From Hoplostethus atlanticus (taxonomy: Eukaryota; Chordata; Actinopteri; Trachichthyiformes; Trachichthyidae): 64,000 bases of DNA. The notes beneath the pieces are model-generated. The model saw only the letters and a program-made list of their open reading frames with translations. It was not told the DNA's origin and did not search any database. This document shows, piece by piece, positions 23,031 through 35,603 of the stretch; positions within the stretch are counted from its first letter, which is position 1; each line of letters starts with the position of its first letter. The DNA is taken from positions 806,001-870,000 of the forward strand of contig JAXDDX010000015.1 in NCBI GenBank assembly GCA_034670405.1. Reading direction: 5' to 3'. Made by a program: the position numbers and the translations under genes.

Positions 23031-23697
23031 TGTGTAAAATGTCAGATCTTCACAGAAATGTTTACAATTAAAACCTGCAATTGCTTAATATTATGTATTT
23101 TGATTGACAGAGGCGTTACGTTTGTTGCCATATGGAATATAAAGCCTACCAAAATAAAACTTCCTCTGCAGAGAAAATGATGTGCAGCTGCTATACTGCA
23201 CGCTGTATTTCATATTCAGCTTGACCTTTACAGGAAAAAATGATATATTTTAGACACCAGGCTGTCTGCAAAAGGGGAGAGTGCCTAATTTCGGCATTTC
23301 AAATTTGTCTTTGTCCTAGGACAGTTTGACTGAGATGAGAGCACGAAATCAAAAGAATGAGGAGGAGGAGAGAGTTTGTGCTTCCCCTAGAACAGTCATA
23401 ACAGATGTAAAGGCCCATAGAGAATGAACTGTTAAATATAGAAAAGGTGCATTTGACAGCACTCGCCGCGATTTACCGGGAATAAAAGTACATTTTCTGG
23501 TTTAGAGCCGATAGCTCCGCAGCATGTGGGCTCATTTGGTGGTAAAAGTTCAGACAAACATGCAGTAAATCCAGGTTCCTATTCAATGCCGGTTGATGCG
23601 GCCCTTGGCTCTATCACATCACAGACCAGTGTCTCGGTTGTGTGGTTTCTAGCTATAGGACTGTTATTCATGTTCATTAATTGGGACTATCTGAGAA

Positions 23698-23929
23698 CAG
23701 TGGTTCCCAAAGCGGGGCATGGAGACCATCAGGGGTCCTTGAGCAAAATGAGGGATAGTTTAATTTGGTTTTTTTCCTCAGTAGACACTAGAGAGAATGT
23801 ATAAGGATGGTTGCTTTGATCATAGACTTCATTCTCTAACTAACTACACAAATCTTACAAACTGGGGGCCCACGGTCTACTGAGGATCTATCTGGGGCTC
23901 CTTGACATGAAACAGTTTGGAAACCCCTG
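23698..23929. mobile_element. hAT-type MITE
   Basis: The left end is CAGTGGTTCCCAAAGC and the reversed right end is CAGGGGTTTCCAAACTG. The 8-bp flanks 'tctgagaa' (23690-23697) and 'tcctagaa' (23930-23937) match at 6 of 8 positions, as expected for an aged hAT duplication. The 232-bp body is non-coding. Confidence 0.75.
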
Positions 23930-23949
23930 TCCTAGAACATATCCATATA

Positions 23950-24340
23950 TAATAAGTATATGAATAGCTGTCTCTATAGTGTGTCTGTGGTAGTCAATAG
24001 TGAGTTTATAGTGATCTTATAGTATTTTATGGTATTTTTTTTAATCTCCTATGGTGTCACTGTCCTATGATATTGCTATAGGGCTTATAGGTGTGTCTGT
24101 GCTGCTCTGCGGTGAGTTTTCGTGACCTTATAGTACTTATGGTATTTTTTTTACTCAAAACACTATGGCATCATTGTCCTATAATATTCCTATAGGGACA
24201 TATATTGTGTCTGTGGTACTCAATAGTGAGTCTATAGTGATATTATACTACTTTATGGATTTTGTAGTACTATATTATGGTATCCCTATGATATTTCTAT
24301 AATATTGCTATAGTTATATAGCATCCCTCTAAAATTACTT
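23950..24340 (+). repeat. Tandem array of a roughly 120-bp repeat, about three units
   Basis: Each unit carries in order 'gtgtctgtggta'-like, 'tcaatagtgag'-like, a TTATAG/ACTTTATGG part, 'atggtatttttttta'-like and 'tatgatattgctatag'-like words. Units start near 23975, 24090 and 24207. The same unit occurs reversed at 25200-25780. Confidence 0.75.
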
Positions 24341-24542
24341 CATGGATTACTATAGCATGAATAGGGACACATTAACTCATATAATAAAAGTTTTCTTGAA
24401 ATGAAATAAATTTAATAAATGTCTTAGAATAAACATCATAATAAAAAAAAACGTGAATCACTACCAACACAACCCCGCAACCCAACAGTCTACTTCAGCA
24501 CAAAAATCCACAACTGCAAGTGAGAATGTGCATTGAACTTAC

Positions 24543-24582
24543 CCAAGAACAGGACGGGAGGAGAAGCAGGCATCCTGGCGCC
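24543..24582 (-). other. Candidate small exon between good splice signals
   Basis: Read on the - strand, a T-rich tract and 'ttccctcgcag' lead into GGCGCCAGGATGCC, and 40 bases later 'ttcttgg' meets a near-ideal donor GTAAGT. An ATG in a fair initiation context begins an open frame Met-Pro-Ala-Ser-Pro-Pro-Val-Leu-Phe-Leu. A CpG-rich stretch lies just upstream at 24690-24840. I cannot name a gene. Such signals also arise by chance and there is no supporting neighbour exon. Confidence 0.2.
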
Positions 24583-24689
24583 CTGCGAGGGAAAAAAATC
24601 CACCGAAAAGAAAAGAGAGAAACAAAAAATCAACACTGTCTTAGCGATTGACCGGATCGACTCTACTGTAAGTACAGTATGACCTTAGA

Positions 24690-24840
24690 GAGGAGTGAAG
24701 AGCACCGCATGTCTCCCAGTGCGCCGCGAGCCTCCAGCGCCAACATCCTCATCCCGTTCGTGCAGCTGCAACGCGTCGCTTCTCCTTCAGATCACCCCTC
24801 ACTTCGTGTCCGGGGTGTTGCCCGGAATCCGCGCGCAGCT
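24690..24840. promoter_or_regulatory. CpG-rich patch, possible promoter or 5' UTR
   Basis: About 150 bp with many CG dinucleotides (for example 'gtgcgccgcgagc', 'acgcgtcgc', 'ccgcgcgcagc') sit in otherwise CpG-poor DNA. Together with the candidate exon on the - strand this could be the 5' end of a gene, but no TATA box or start is evident. Confidence 0.3.
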
Positions 24841-24923
24841 GAATTCTCCTTCTTCTTCTTCTCTCTGTCTCTGTCCTGCCCTGTGGTCCATTGCGTGGAA
24901 ATCAAAAGAGGAGGTGCAAGCAA

Positions 24924-24936
24924 GGTGTGTGTGTGT

Positions 24937-25019
<83 letters not shown>

Positions 25020-25022
25020 CGT
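24924..25022. repeat. (GT)n microsatellite, about 98 bp
   Basis: The longest pure dinucleotide tract in the window, with one A interruption near its start. Confidence 0.95.
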
Positions 25023-25199
25023 GCTGTAGCACCCTGGAAAAGGGGGACCTCTACAGTTATAACGGGCGTATATAATACATAGTGCTGCGTCCCGACACGG
25101 GCATCCTCCTACGGGACAAGCATGACGATGATGCCCCCCCACCCCCTTCACTTATAATAACCTCTACAACTTTAACATACGCAGCTGCTACAGGTACAA

Positions 25200-25780
25200 A
25201 AATAGACAAGAAAATCCTACAGTAATACTATAGGAGATTACAACATATCAAAATACCATAAAGTATTGCCACTGTAGACTATTGAGTAGCGCAGATACAC
25301 TATTGCCTATACGAATATTATAGAAATTTACAGTAATCCTATAGGAGATGAGGATAAGGTCACACATTTGATGTCATTATAGAATATTATAGGAATATTA
25401 GAGACATAGGAGGTGAAAAATAACATATAGTATGAGAAGACCACTATAAAATTACCATCATGCAACACAGCCACACTGTAAGTCCCTATAGGAATACTAT
25501 TATGGTTGTTACCCATAATATATAGTACCTACACATGCATATACAGGGAGAAACTGCATTTGAATTTATTGGTAGGATTTCAAAGCATAGATTATTTCAA
25601 TGATCAATGCAAATCAAAACCTTAATGGAAAAGCTAAATTTTACAAGGAAACTATAAGAAGAATATAATAGGGAATGTTATAGTGACACCATATGACATT
25701 AAAAAAAATTATAAAGTCACTATAAATTCACTATTGAGTAGACACACTATACTGTAAGTCCCTATAGGAGTAGTGTAGCG
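25200..25780 (-). repeat. Inverted array of the roughly 120-bp repeat
   Basis: On the - strand the units show 'tatagtgtgtct', 'ctcaatagtga', 'ataattttttttaat' and 'tatggtgtcact' in the same order as at 23950-24340. Its outer end (25735-25785) mirrors the outer end of the left array. With the left array it encloses about 0.85 kb of single-copy DNA. Confidence 0.7.
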
Positions 25781-25789
25781 ATTTTTCAT

Positions 25790-28547
25790 AGTCATGGGGC
25801 ATGCAGCATTTAGGAACCAAGGTGCACAAAAGGAAATGGAAATGTACCTGTAATTATTATTGTTGTTTGCTTCACATTATTATTAACCCATTTATTTATT
25901 GTACTTTTGACAAAGAATGCGCCTGGCAATTTTCTTCTTATTTTAACACACTGATTGTGGAGCCCTAGCAACTGACTTAATTTGGTATGTTTAGCCTTTT
26001 GTCTGCAGGTCCACCAGGGAGAAAGGCTCTCCAATAGAGTCTCAGTCTTTATCATGATCTTTTGTGAGCACTTTCTGTTGGATGGAGGAAGTGAGGCCAA
26101 GCGATGCAGTGATACATTGTGATTCAGCCTTGGTCCTCGATGGTCCTGAGGGAGGGGAACTCAAAGGCTTCCGATTGTGAAGCTATGTAGGTTACAGCAA
26201 GTCGGGTGCAGGGTGGGATTCCTCAGGGTACAGGATGTACACAGGATAACGGAACAGCATGGCGAAGCAGCAAAGGCAGTCGTCTCCAACGAAGGAGAAC
26301 GCGATGGCATTTGCAAGACTGGGATGTCACAGGTTAGTCGAAGAAGACCTGGTGCAGTGGCAAGAAGAGTGGGAGAATGAGGAGAGAGACAGCCATCTGT
26401 GATCAGGACAGGAAGAAATGTAAAAGGATGGACTTTTTGAGACCTTTTTAATGCCGGTCAAGAAGAAAAATAAGTGAAATGAATGTGAAAATGAAGAGTA
26501 GTTCTATGACAACTGTCACTCATCTTGATGAGCCGTCTTCCTTGAAACGGCATCTAGCCTGAGGCTGAGGTAACCACCATCCATAAAGCCACCACAGGCG
26601 TTGAAGGAGCAGATGGCAAATGCAGCCAATCTGCAATAAAAAAATCAATGCTAATGTTCATGTTTTTGAATGGTTCTTGTCTGCTGCACTTTTTTCTTCA
26701 CTGTACTTGTGCCCACCATTGTTGCTGCTATGACTTCCACACCCCAAGCCACACCCCAATAGCCACAAATGAGCCCAACATCATTGAAAAGCCAATTTCA
26801 GGCAAACTGGGGGATTTAGGCATTAACACACAGAGTCACGGAGTCAGAGACAGACAGACGGGCCGATAACGTAGGAAAAAAGAAGCAGAAGGAACGCACA
26901 CCCGCAGCCAATCAAAATCATCAGCATCAAAATTCAAGGTGAACTTCAGGTGTTCAGATCAAGAGTTCAGACGAAGTCCACCATTAAGGGTGTTGTCTAA
27001 TGCATCCAATATAAAACTGGTAATGTATCATATATCCTATTGATGTATTGTTATTTGAATGTAAAAAAGCTTTGAGATGCTCTGTTTGACTGCATTCAAG
27101 ACCTTTCAAGGGAGTATGAATATGATTTAAGACATTCAGGACCCGCAGAAACCCTCCTTTATATGGAATTGCCTGAGCTTGGTTTTACTATATCTTCATT
27201 AACAATTACTGGAAATGGCTCTCTGTAGTCCTTGTAGTCTTTCTGCTGTCCATCCAACAGAAAGAGACTTGGCTGACTGTTATTGTCCCTATTCTTGCCA
27301 TCACATCTGATTTTTTACAGTCTTTTCACTACTTGAATGTCTGCATAACCCTGTGCAGTTCACACCTCTGACACTTTTCCCGCCACAGGTTCTCCAATGC
27401 TTACCCTTTACAGTACTGTGTAAAAGTATTTTTTCAGATCTTTTTCATATAATTTTGGTCTTAGATGTTTATTTTTGTGTTTTCTGCATTAGCATTTTAC
27501 ATTTTTTTTTTCTACACATATACTGTTGAATGAGATATGTATAGTATGCCTTGCACTGTTTTCCTTCGTGCTGTATGAGTGGGACCGAGGACCCACTGAG
27601 GCTAATGGGCAATTTCTGCCTTTAGCCGCCTCTATTGTTCTCATCAGAGGAGGGAGGGGTGATGCTTCTGCTTGCTTCCCCTGCCACAACTGGCAAAGAT
27701 GCTTTCAAGGCTGCTGTTACGCTGTCCTTTTGACATGACTTTTGAGATCTGATCCAAGATGTCGGCTTTTATGAGATAACATCGCCACATGCCCACATTT
27801 GCCGGGAAAATGGCTGTTTCGTGTCTCCTGTGATATTCGTTTCAATCTGTCTCCCTCTCCATCTTTTTACACTGCTCGTACACACATTGTGGCTGGATTG
27901 CATCCGGACCAATCAGGAAATTCTGATCGTAATGCGAGCCCTACCACATCCATATCTAGTTTTGAACTTCCAATAGCCATATGCTTTCCAGACCTGTCAC
28001 TTAATGCATCCTTGTGTGATCAGATGAGAAAGGTTGTACATGTAGCCAAAGTTGCTTTCATTGAAAGAATGAACTCTAGCATTTTGGTTAGTTTCGTAAC
28101 TAGTCAAGTTTTTAGAAATAAGGACACTTAAAGACTTTAAAAAGTCACTACATCTACCATCAAAGTGTAAGAGAAGCATGGCTCACATCTGGCCTAAAAA
28201 ACTAAGGTAACATACTTGGACTTTTTCTTTTCTTTGGTAGAGAAGATTGAAATTATTCTTCAAGAAATTCTACACTGGGACAATTCTCATATTCCATAGT
28301 ACTGAATGTAAAATCTCTCCTATATTCAGTGTAACCCAGGGCTACCCTCTAAGTATCTTATTGTGGGTAGTGTGCAGGCCATGTTCTGAGATGCACTCAA
28401 CCTGCATTTGCCAAGATGCTAGCATTAGCGTTTTTCTTGCAAGGTGAAGACAAGTAGCCATAATTATCAGCTGTAGTTTATAAGGGAGACACCATCACCC
28501 CAGAAGCCAATTGGTCACCATTAATGTAGAAATAATACTTTACACCA
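25790..28547. other. Non-coding DNA; no gene recognised
   Basis: A segment at 27085-27165 ('cattcaagacctttcaag', 'gatttaagacattcagg') resembles 44240-44345 and is probably a shared dispersed repeat. The frame at 26177-26380 has no known domain. The remainder shows nothing I can name. Confidence 0.35.
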
Positions 28548-28548
28548 G

Positions 28549-29130
28549 TGGTCCTCAAATCCAGTCCCAAATCCAAGAGCCTCTGCCACAAACAGTGGGG
28601 AGCCTCGGCACATCCCCCAGTCACTGCACTGTTTCACAGCACAACAGAGAATCCAAATGTTGGCAATTGCTGTATTTCTATTGTTGTGGTGTATCTAATA
28701 AAAAACAATGGAAAGAACAAATTCCAATATAATTCCTCAATATCACAGCAAGGTTTTTATGCTCGCTTGAGGATGAAACGTTTTTTTGAAACTGAACCTT
28801 GGCCCAAATGGAACAGTTTACTTTCTGCCATCATTGGCTGGCTACTTGGGAAAAGTCTTGAAAAGTGAAAGAGAAAAAACCTTCCTTTTTTCCAATTTCC
28901 TTTTTTCAATGCAAATCAATCAAAACATCTTCTTGAATCAATTGTCATTTATTTTATACGGGTGGAGAGATCTGCCTTATTCTGCTTTGGTTCACGATAT
29001 TGACACTTGCCTCTAGATAATTCCTGAAACTACTCTGGAAACCAATGGAATTATCTCACCAAATTGGCAGATGTTCACACTTGTTTTAAGAAAAAATTAG
29101 ATTTCAGGATTGAATATGAGACTAAATGAT
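28549..29130. repeat. Interspersed repeat remnants
   Basis: At 28549 'cagtggtcctcaaatcc' resembles a hAT terminus, but no partner end is found. The part at about 28780-29130 shares 'aatgcaaatcaat', 'gatctgcct', 'ggaattatctcacc' and 'cttgttttaag' words with 7555-7740 and looks like an old dispersed repeat. It is non-coding. Confidence 0.45.
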
Positions 29131-29223
29131 TTATTAATATGAATAGTATAGTGGTGAATATGTTGCAATGTCACAGAAAGACAGGCTGATATCTTTGCAC
29201 AAAGCAAACTCAAACCTGTGTGT

Positions 29224-29227
<4 letters not shown>

Positions 29228-29266
<39 letters not shown>
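29228..29266. repeat. (GA)n microsatellite
   Basis: Pure GA for about 39 bp. Confidence 0.95.
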
Positions 29267-29270
<4 letters not shown>

Positions 29271-29372
29271 TATCTCTAAAACAATTTCAGGAGAGCTGGC
29301 ACTGTCTGCCAGTCAGAACCCAGTATTGTATTTGTCATGCACATTAATTGTTTTTTTCTTCAGGTTCTTGCA

Positions 29373-29387
29373 AGAGAGAGAGAGAGC

Positions 29388-29421
<34 letters not shown>

Positions 29422-29458
29422 GAGAGAGAGAGATAGATAGATAGATAGATAGATAGAT
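29373..29458. repeat. (GA)n-(GATA)n compound microsatellite
   Basis: GA with three GC interruptions, then six to seven GATA units. Confidence 0.95.
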
Positions 29459-30258
29459 GAGCTGTAATGGTACAAAGCTTGCGCCGAATACCCTAACTAC
29501 ACTGTTTAATTAAAAACCTCATGATGCGACTTATTCTGATCTTAAATTTGAACACAAGTTCATGAAAAGTTAAATCACTCACGTTTCATGAACTTGCAGC
29601 AAAAGTGAAAATGAAATATAATTTCTGCTGGATGATCAAAGGGGCTACAAGAAGCATCAGAAATAGCACTCGCCATTTGAGATTCGCCAAGAGAACAGAT
29701 GGGGATCATTAATGCATACAGTCTATAACAAGGCTATCTGTCCCTGTAATAATTTGTTACTCAGGCATACATGATCACATTTGTTCTTGCAGAGAACCCG
29801 ACCAGGTGAACACATGTATCTACGCAATGTAAAATAACACAAATTGAACATGTGCTCGGCGACATTAGTAAATCATGCAATAAATTACCTGCTTGTTGCA
29901 ACTCCTTGACAGGCCCTCCAACCAAATTAAACTGCACCAGGAAATATGAAAAGGACCAGAATCAAGGCTTCTCGAACATGGCTGAATAACAACATTCATG
30001 AACTTGCTTTGAAAACATCATTACTGACTGAATTCCATCAATCTTCTAATTTACAAAGCACTTAGAAATAAAGTAGTTCAGTAACGCCTCACACAAGGGT
30101 AAGTCATTTCAGGGCATAATGACTTGAAGTGCATAGTGGGGCTAGCAGGATATTGTGTTTGTGCTCAGTTTGACAAAGCGGGTATCAGTTTTAAGGCTGC
30201 CATATTTTACCGGTCTAGAATTAATCTTAAAATTAATCTTCAAAAAAACAAACAGCCA
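29459..30258. other. Single-copy-looking DNA, no gene
   Basis: No repeat or coding signal. A short inverted pair, 'caagttcatgaaaag' and 'tttcatgaacttg', lies at 29557-29597 and could fold. The composition would suit a conserved non-coding element. Confidence 0.35.
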
Positions 30259-30262
30259 TTAA

Positions 30263-31239
30263 AGTAAAATTCCACCCTCAGATCCAGTTACACTGCTCTA
30301 TATCATCAATCTGTGATGTCCGATGCATTCCAGGAGTTAATTTGTGATGAAGTGTTGTAATTTACCTTTTTATTGTACCCACTTTCCCTCAACCTGCCTT
30401 GTCTACTTCTACTTCAGTTAGTGATTTCCTACATTTCCCAGAATGCCTTTTAACAACCCCCAGAGAACGGGCATGAACTTGTTGCTGCTGCATTCGCGTC
30501 ATGTCGAACGATGTGGAAAGATAGGAGGTTTTCCCATTGCTCCGACCTGGAAGCGTTCACACGTTCTAGCTTTTGCTAGCTAGCCGGTTTACTAGCAGCT
30601 AGGTGGCTAGCATGATTTTCCATAGACACGGGGTGACACATCTCATATCTACTAAAGGAAGCAATAGATTTTGTTGAAAATCATAAAATATACAACATTT
30701 TTGTCATTTTTGTTGAAAAACATGAATAAATATCACTGTGTTCTTTGACATATTTCAGAATCAGAACTGTGTGGTTAGTAGTTTAAAGTAATCTGTAATG
30801 TATTGCAACAACTCGTTAACAAGTTGCTTTGTCAACCAAACGAACTGCAGCAGGTATTTCTAGTTATCGATTGTGCAGAAGCGTACTAGTGTGAGTATAA
30901 CTAGTAATTATAATTTTTATTACCTTGGACCGTGGACTTTTGTAGATTCATGGCAGCCATGTTTAACACCCTTCCATTATTTTTACCGTCAGGTGAGAGA
31001 TAATGTAGCCTTCACAAAGTTCCCATATTTCCTATTTGGAATTACCACTACAAAGTTGACATGAAGGCCTTTTTCCCAGCCGGAAGTTCATATTTATTTA
31101 TTTGAATCACACGAATATGAAAAATGCACCACCAAACAACAAAATAGACCCAGAAATACACGGTACATCTCTATATAGCTACAGATAATAATAGCTGTTT
31201 TATAAACAGAGTTAAAGTGTTTTAGGGTGGATTTAACCT
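30263..31239 (-). mobile_element. TTAA-flanked non-autonomous DNA transposon
   Basis: TTAA lies at 30259-30262 and 31240-31243. The left end reads 'agtaaaattccaccctcag' and the reversed right end 'aggttaaatccaccctaaaa', so the termini share an ATTCCACCCT/ATCCACCCT core. TTAA duplication suggests piggyBac- or Kolobok-type mobilisation. The first about 240 bp match the reverse complement of repeat copies at 410-800 and 35215-35599. No transposase frame is present. Confidence 0.75.
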
Positions 31240-31243
31240 TTAA

Positions 31244-34200
31244 CATCCCTGGCTAATGGAACCATCAAACATTACTTTTTTTTTCTTGCACCACAATAAC
31301 AGAGACAAGAGGCGTCTACATGATCAAATGTGTGTTGACTGTGAAAATCCTCCTGAAATAGCAGGGAGCGGAACAAAGACAGGCTCATTAAAAATGTATC
31401 AAGGGTACAGCAGCCCCTGTGTTTCTCCTTGCTCAGGAAATCTTCATGGCTCAATAAAGGCTAAGGACATAATCACCGTTTCCAACAATGCCTTTCCTTC
31501 TTGAGTTAATTTCCACTATTGTTTCTAACTGCTTTAAGAACACTCATTAGAAAGTTTAGCTGCAAATTATCTTCTCTTTTGTCCAAAAATGTTCTTATGC
31601 AAACATGGAGAGATTGTCGACTTGTGTAATCAATCTCACTTTCTATTGATATACACACTGTAGGCGTCTGTATATACAGTATTTGCAGCTGGATTAGCCC
31701 ACTGCATCAATTGACCTGAGGGAAATTCCCATCAGCCATTAATTTCAGTCCTTCTCACCTCCTGCATTTCTTCAAGCAAAACTTGGACAAGGAGGATAAA
31801 AGCAGTTCCCGCTGGAGAAAGCTCACAACCTTGCCCTGAGCATCAAGTGCCTTGGCCAGGAAAAACACTAGCACAAGATGGTCCCTATTAAGGTAACCAC
31901 GTTTGAGTTGGGCACAAGGCTGGAGACGGAGATGATACCAGCTCTGGTTCTCCCCCGAGTCCTCCTGGAGTTGTGGTGGGCAAGTTTCTGTAGCAGACCA
32001 TGCAGGACCATCTGCGCTGTTCTCAGTATCTGTGTTTACAGTGGGCTGCTCCTTCCCTTTATCATCAGTCTCCTTTGATCCCAGTCACTTCCAACCCCTT
32101 GACCACCTTGGTTTGAATGACTTTTCCACACTCTGGGTAGACTGACTGTGAGGAGGCTGTAGGTAACTTTCCTTGAAGCACCCACCCCCAACCAGCAGAC
32201 CAGACGCATTCCACAGTACTTGGGACACACACCACCAGCACCACACCAGAAAAACACTGATTACTATATAAATAAATATACATATAGACATAAAAATAAA
32301 CTTTTTTTTTTACACTCTGTAACCACAGCCTTTGAAGTTATTTTGAAGCTTAAATATGTTTTGTTGTGTTTCACAGGTTTTTTTCCCCTAGCGATGGTAT
32401 GTAATTGTACTTCTTGTTCATTATGTACTGTAGTTATTACTTGATAATGCTGATAATACTGAGCTGCACCATCACCATTGCTGTATCGAACAAATATTAG
32501 CTCAAGCTTTCAAGGTTGTTGTTTTTTCAGACCGTGAAGAAGCCAGTTATGCTGATGAAAAGCGGTATTTTAAAAAGATTGTCACTAAAATCCATCAATG
32601 CTACAGGAGGGCGACGAACTTTTCTCTTTTCTTGGTCTTTTGTATTACCACCTGAAACGACGTGTAGAGGTTTTTAGTGCCATGTTTGCCTTTGCGTTAT
32701 TTTGAAAATGGAGACTTTTAACAAACGATTATCAGAAGAAGTCCCAAGAATGCCATCGTCTTCATGACACTTGCATGAACCATTGCACTTTAAAAGAAGA
32801 TGACACTGGACTCATTGGATCATTGATAGAAAATCCCCTTGTAATATGGAAGAAATCGTCTGCAGTAGTCGTCCTTTGAAAGTTGCAATGCTGTATATTC
32901 TTTCACACATTATCCCGAGCATTCATATCATATTCAAAGTGCTGCAGCATTCCGGTTGTCACGAAAGGGCCAGACAAGCATGGGCACCAAGGTACACGGA
33001 CGGGCTGCCTAGGTTCATACAGATCTTGTGCGCATGAAGACACAGGCAACACGATCCAGAACTTAGCCTCCACTTCTGCTTCCGTTGCCCCAGCAGCCTC
33101 CATCACTCACCACGACCAGAATAACTGAGTAGGGAGGCCGCCTAGCCCACAAAGGAGGCAGAACAGAGGCAAGTCGGACTCCCCGAGGGGGCAGAAGGTA
33201 CTCAGTCAACCTATAGGCCCTGTATGTGTTCAGCTGTAATGAAGAGAAGATAATAGTTCACTCCTTCCATTGATTCACTGACTTTTTCACTCTACACAGC
33301 AAATTTTCCAGTGTTAATAAGTGTTGGTTTTTCAGCGACACTTATTTTATGTTGACGAGTGTTTGATTGGAGAGTTTGTGTAATCGTAGAGCTGATGTGG
33401 CTCTGGGGCAGCTGGTCAAAAGTGATAAATGAACTCCGGCAAAGTTTTGATTTCGCTGTGCACGACAGCGATGCTTCCTTTTGTGTGCCCTGCCACACAG
33501 TAGCACTCCAAACCTGTGATAAACATCCCCCACCCCAGCCTAGAAAATGTGCAAGCCTTTCCTTACAAGTACAAGCAACTTGCGGGATAACCACTGCTCT
33601 CCAGTGGGCTTACACGATGACTCATCTGATGAGGAGCACTCACCCGCTTTATGTCTGTGGTGCCTGTGTGGTGCTTTCAATTCGCTGGGAAGTTGCATCA
33701 CGCTAAGATGCAAATCTCTGTCTGTCTCCCCAATGGTGGGTCCCCTGAGTGCCGAGTCCCCTCTCCATCCAGGAGATTGGTTTGTTTTTTCTAATTTATG
33801 GTAAGAAAGAGAAACCACACGCATTAGATTGGTTTTATGCACAAAGGAGTCAGGATAGAGCCATTAGTGAAAGTCAGGGACTGGGCAATGTACGCAGACG
33901 TGGGTCAGCATCTTCCGGTCCCACCAGCCCAAGACCTGACTGGGCATGGAGGTCCAACAGTTAGCAGTATGATTACTGTGTACAGATCACTGTGTCATGG
34001 GAGGCAGTGGGTGGGATATATGAAAGAAAGAAGCTTGGATACATTGAAGTAACATCCAACGCTGAACAACAAAAGGGCCAAAAGCATGGAAATCCATAGG
34101 AGGAGCCTTAAAGAATCATATGATGGAATACGCTGTGTGGCACGGTTGTTTTGCGATACATTGCTGCTGCTCTTTTTGCCATGATTGTCGGTACAATACA

Positions 34201-35214
34201 GTTTCTGAGCTGCCGAGTGGGCCTTTTTCAAGCCGGCTGGGTCGGCAGTCCCTTCGGCCCATTAGATTTAGGATTGGGTGGGAACTCAGAGACAGTGAGG
34301 GCTAAGCGGAAGGTGTATGTGTCGCATTCGGGCCTCAGTGCAATAAAAGTTGAGAACGACAAATTTAAAAGCGAAAAGAACGGCCATGATCATCTAAGTC
34401 GAATGAGAATGAACAGGTTCTTCATTACAGCAGAGAGACGCCAATATCTGGCCTATTTCTGGAGCTTTCCCAGAATACCTCACTGTCAAATCCCTCTACA
34501 TCTCTGGATGGGTAGAATTCAATACGCCTTGCAAAATGTCCATACATAGAAACATCACGAAAGTAACAAGTACGCAACCACGACATAAATCATTGCAGAC
34601 CATTTCTCTCCCGAGCTGATTGACAAACTTTGCAGGAGCAAGGAGCAACCCTGACATCTTTTTTTTGTCCCTGCAGTTTGGCATGGCGAGCATAGAAACA
34701 AACACATTCGTTACAGTGAGCGAATTTGCCTTTTGTTGAAATCCTGTCTTCAGACATTCTCGGTTTTATTACCGAGGACAGCCGTATTCATTCATCTCGC
34801 CCAGGGACGTTCTTCCTTCCTCTGCTTAGATTATTTTCCCAGTGTTATGGAATGGACTTCAAACTTCAAAAGCCTCGTTGCTTTGGCCTGCCCCCCCGTC
34901 ACCACCCGTCCCCCCACCCCCAATTATTCATGAAGGTCTTCATGTGAAAGAGAAGAGTGCGCAGAGGGATTTTGGAACTTATTATCATGACCTGATTAAA
35001 GGAACGTGGAGGCTGGCAACACTGCAGTGCAGCCAGCCCCTTGTCAGAGAAGGACCAAGAACTATTCGCAAGTAAAATGTCCAAAGAATGCAATGCCCTT
35101 TCATTTGTGCGATTTGTATTTTTAGGTTCTTTAAGCGATGAAAACGAACGCGCTGTCTTTGTTCAGTCATAAATGACAAAGAAAAGCTCTAGCATTCCTG
35201 GATAGTGACTCGGC
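31244..35214. other. Non-coding DNA; no gene recognised
   Basis: Mostly single-copy-looking sequence. Short frames up to 132 codons (34151-34549) have no domain I recognise. No transposon termini or tandem repeats stand out. Confidence 0.35.
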
Positions 35215-35599
35215 TTCTTTCTTACCATTTTGCACCGATGTTCAACAATCATTCAGGGATAAATCCATCGTAGAAGAGGAAGAGATACCGGCTTCTCCAC
35301 CGGCAGTAGCCTCAATAGACCAGAATGCAATGCAGCCACAAGAGACTCCACTCTCTCAACTGGAAAAACTTGCTGTCCTATGTGTATAACCTACAGCTAA
35401 ATGAAACAGATGCGTTCTCTGGGGGCTGTCGGAGGTTTCTCTGGGAAATGTAGGAAATCACTAACTAATGTAGGAGTAGAGAGGCAAGTTGAGGAAAAGC
35501 GGTAAAGTAAATTATATCACTTCATCACAAACTCCTGGAATGCATTGAACATCACAGCTTGATGATATAGAAGAGTGTATCTGAGGGTGGATTTTGACT
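35215..35599 (+). repeat. Truncated copy of the TTAA-flanked repeat
   Basis: It ends 'gagggtggattttgactt' with TTAA at 35600-35603, the same terminus as the reversed left end of 30263-31239. Its internal part matches copy A at 410-800. The opposite terminus is missing, so the copy is 5'-truncated or rearranged. Confidence 0.7.
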
Positions 35600-35603
35600 T
35601 TAA

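Larger units (their letters stand above)
20703..23689. other. Non-coding DNA; no gene recognised
   Basis: It holds a (GA)n microsatellite (21643-21691) and a (CTT)n/(ATT)n tract (22966-23030). Low-repeat stretches such as 22140-22260, with many 'aatta' and 'atta' homeodomain-like words, could be conserved non-coding elements. The 151-codon - strand frame at 22340-22795 has no recognisable domain and is probably chance. Confidence 0.4.

Noticed and set aside
22941..23180. Apparent membrane peptide (poly-Leu/poly-Ile)
   Set aside because: Produced by the (TTC)n-(ATT)n tract.
24679..25151. Frames with long Cys-Val or Thr-His runs
   Set aside because: Translations of the (GT)n microsatellite.
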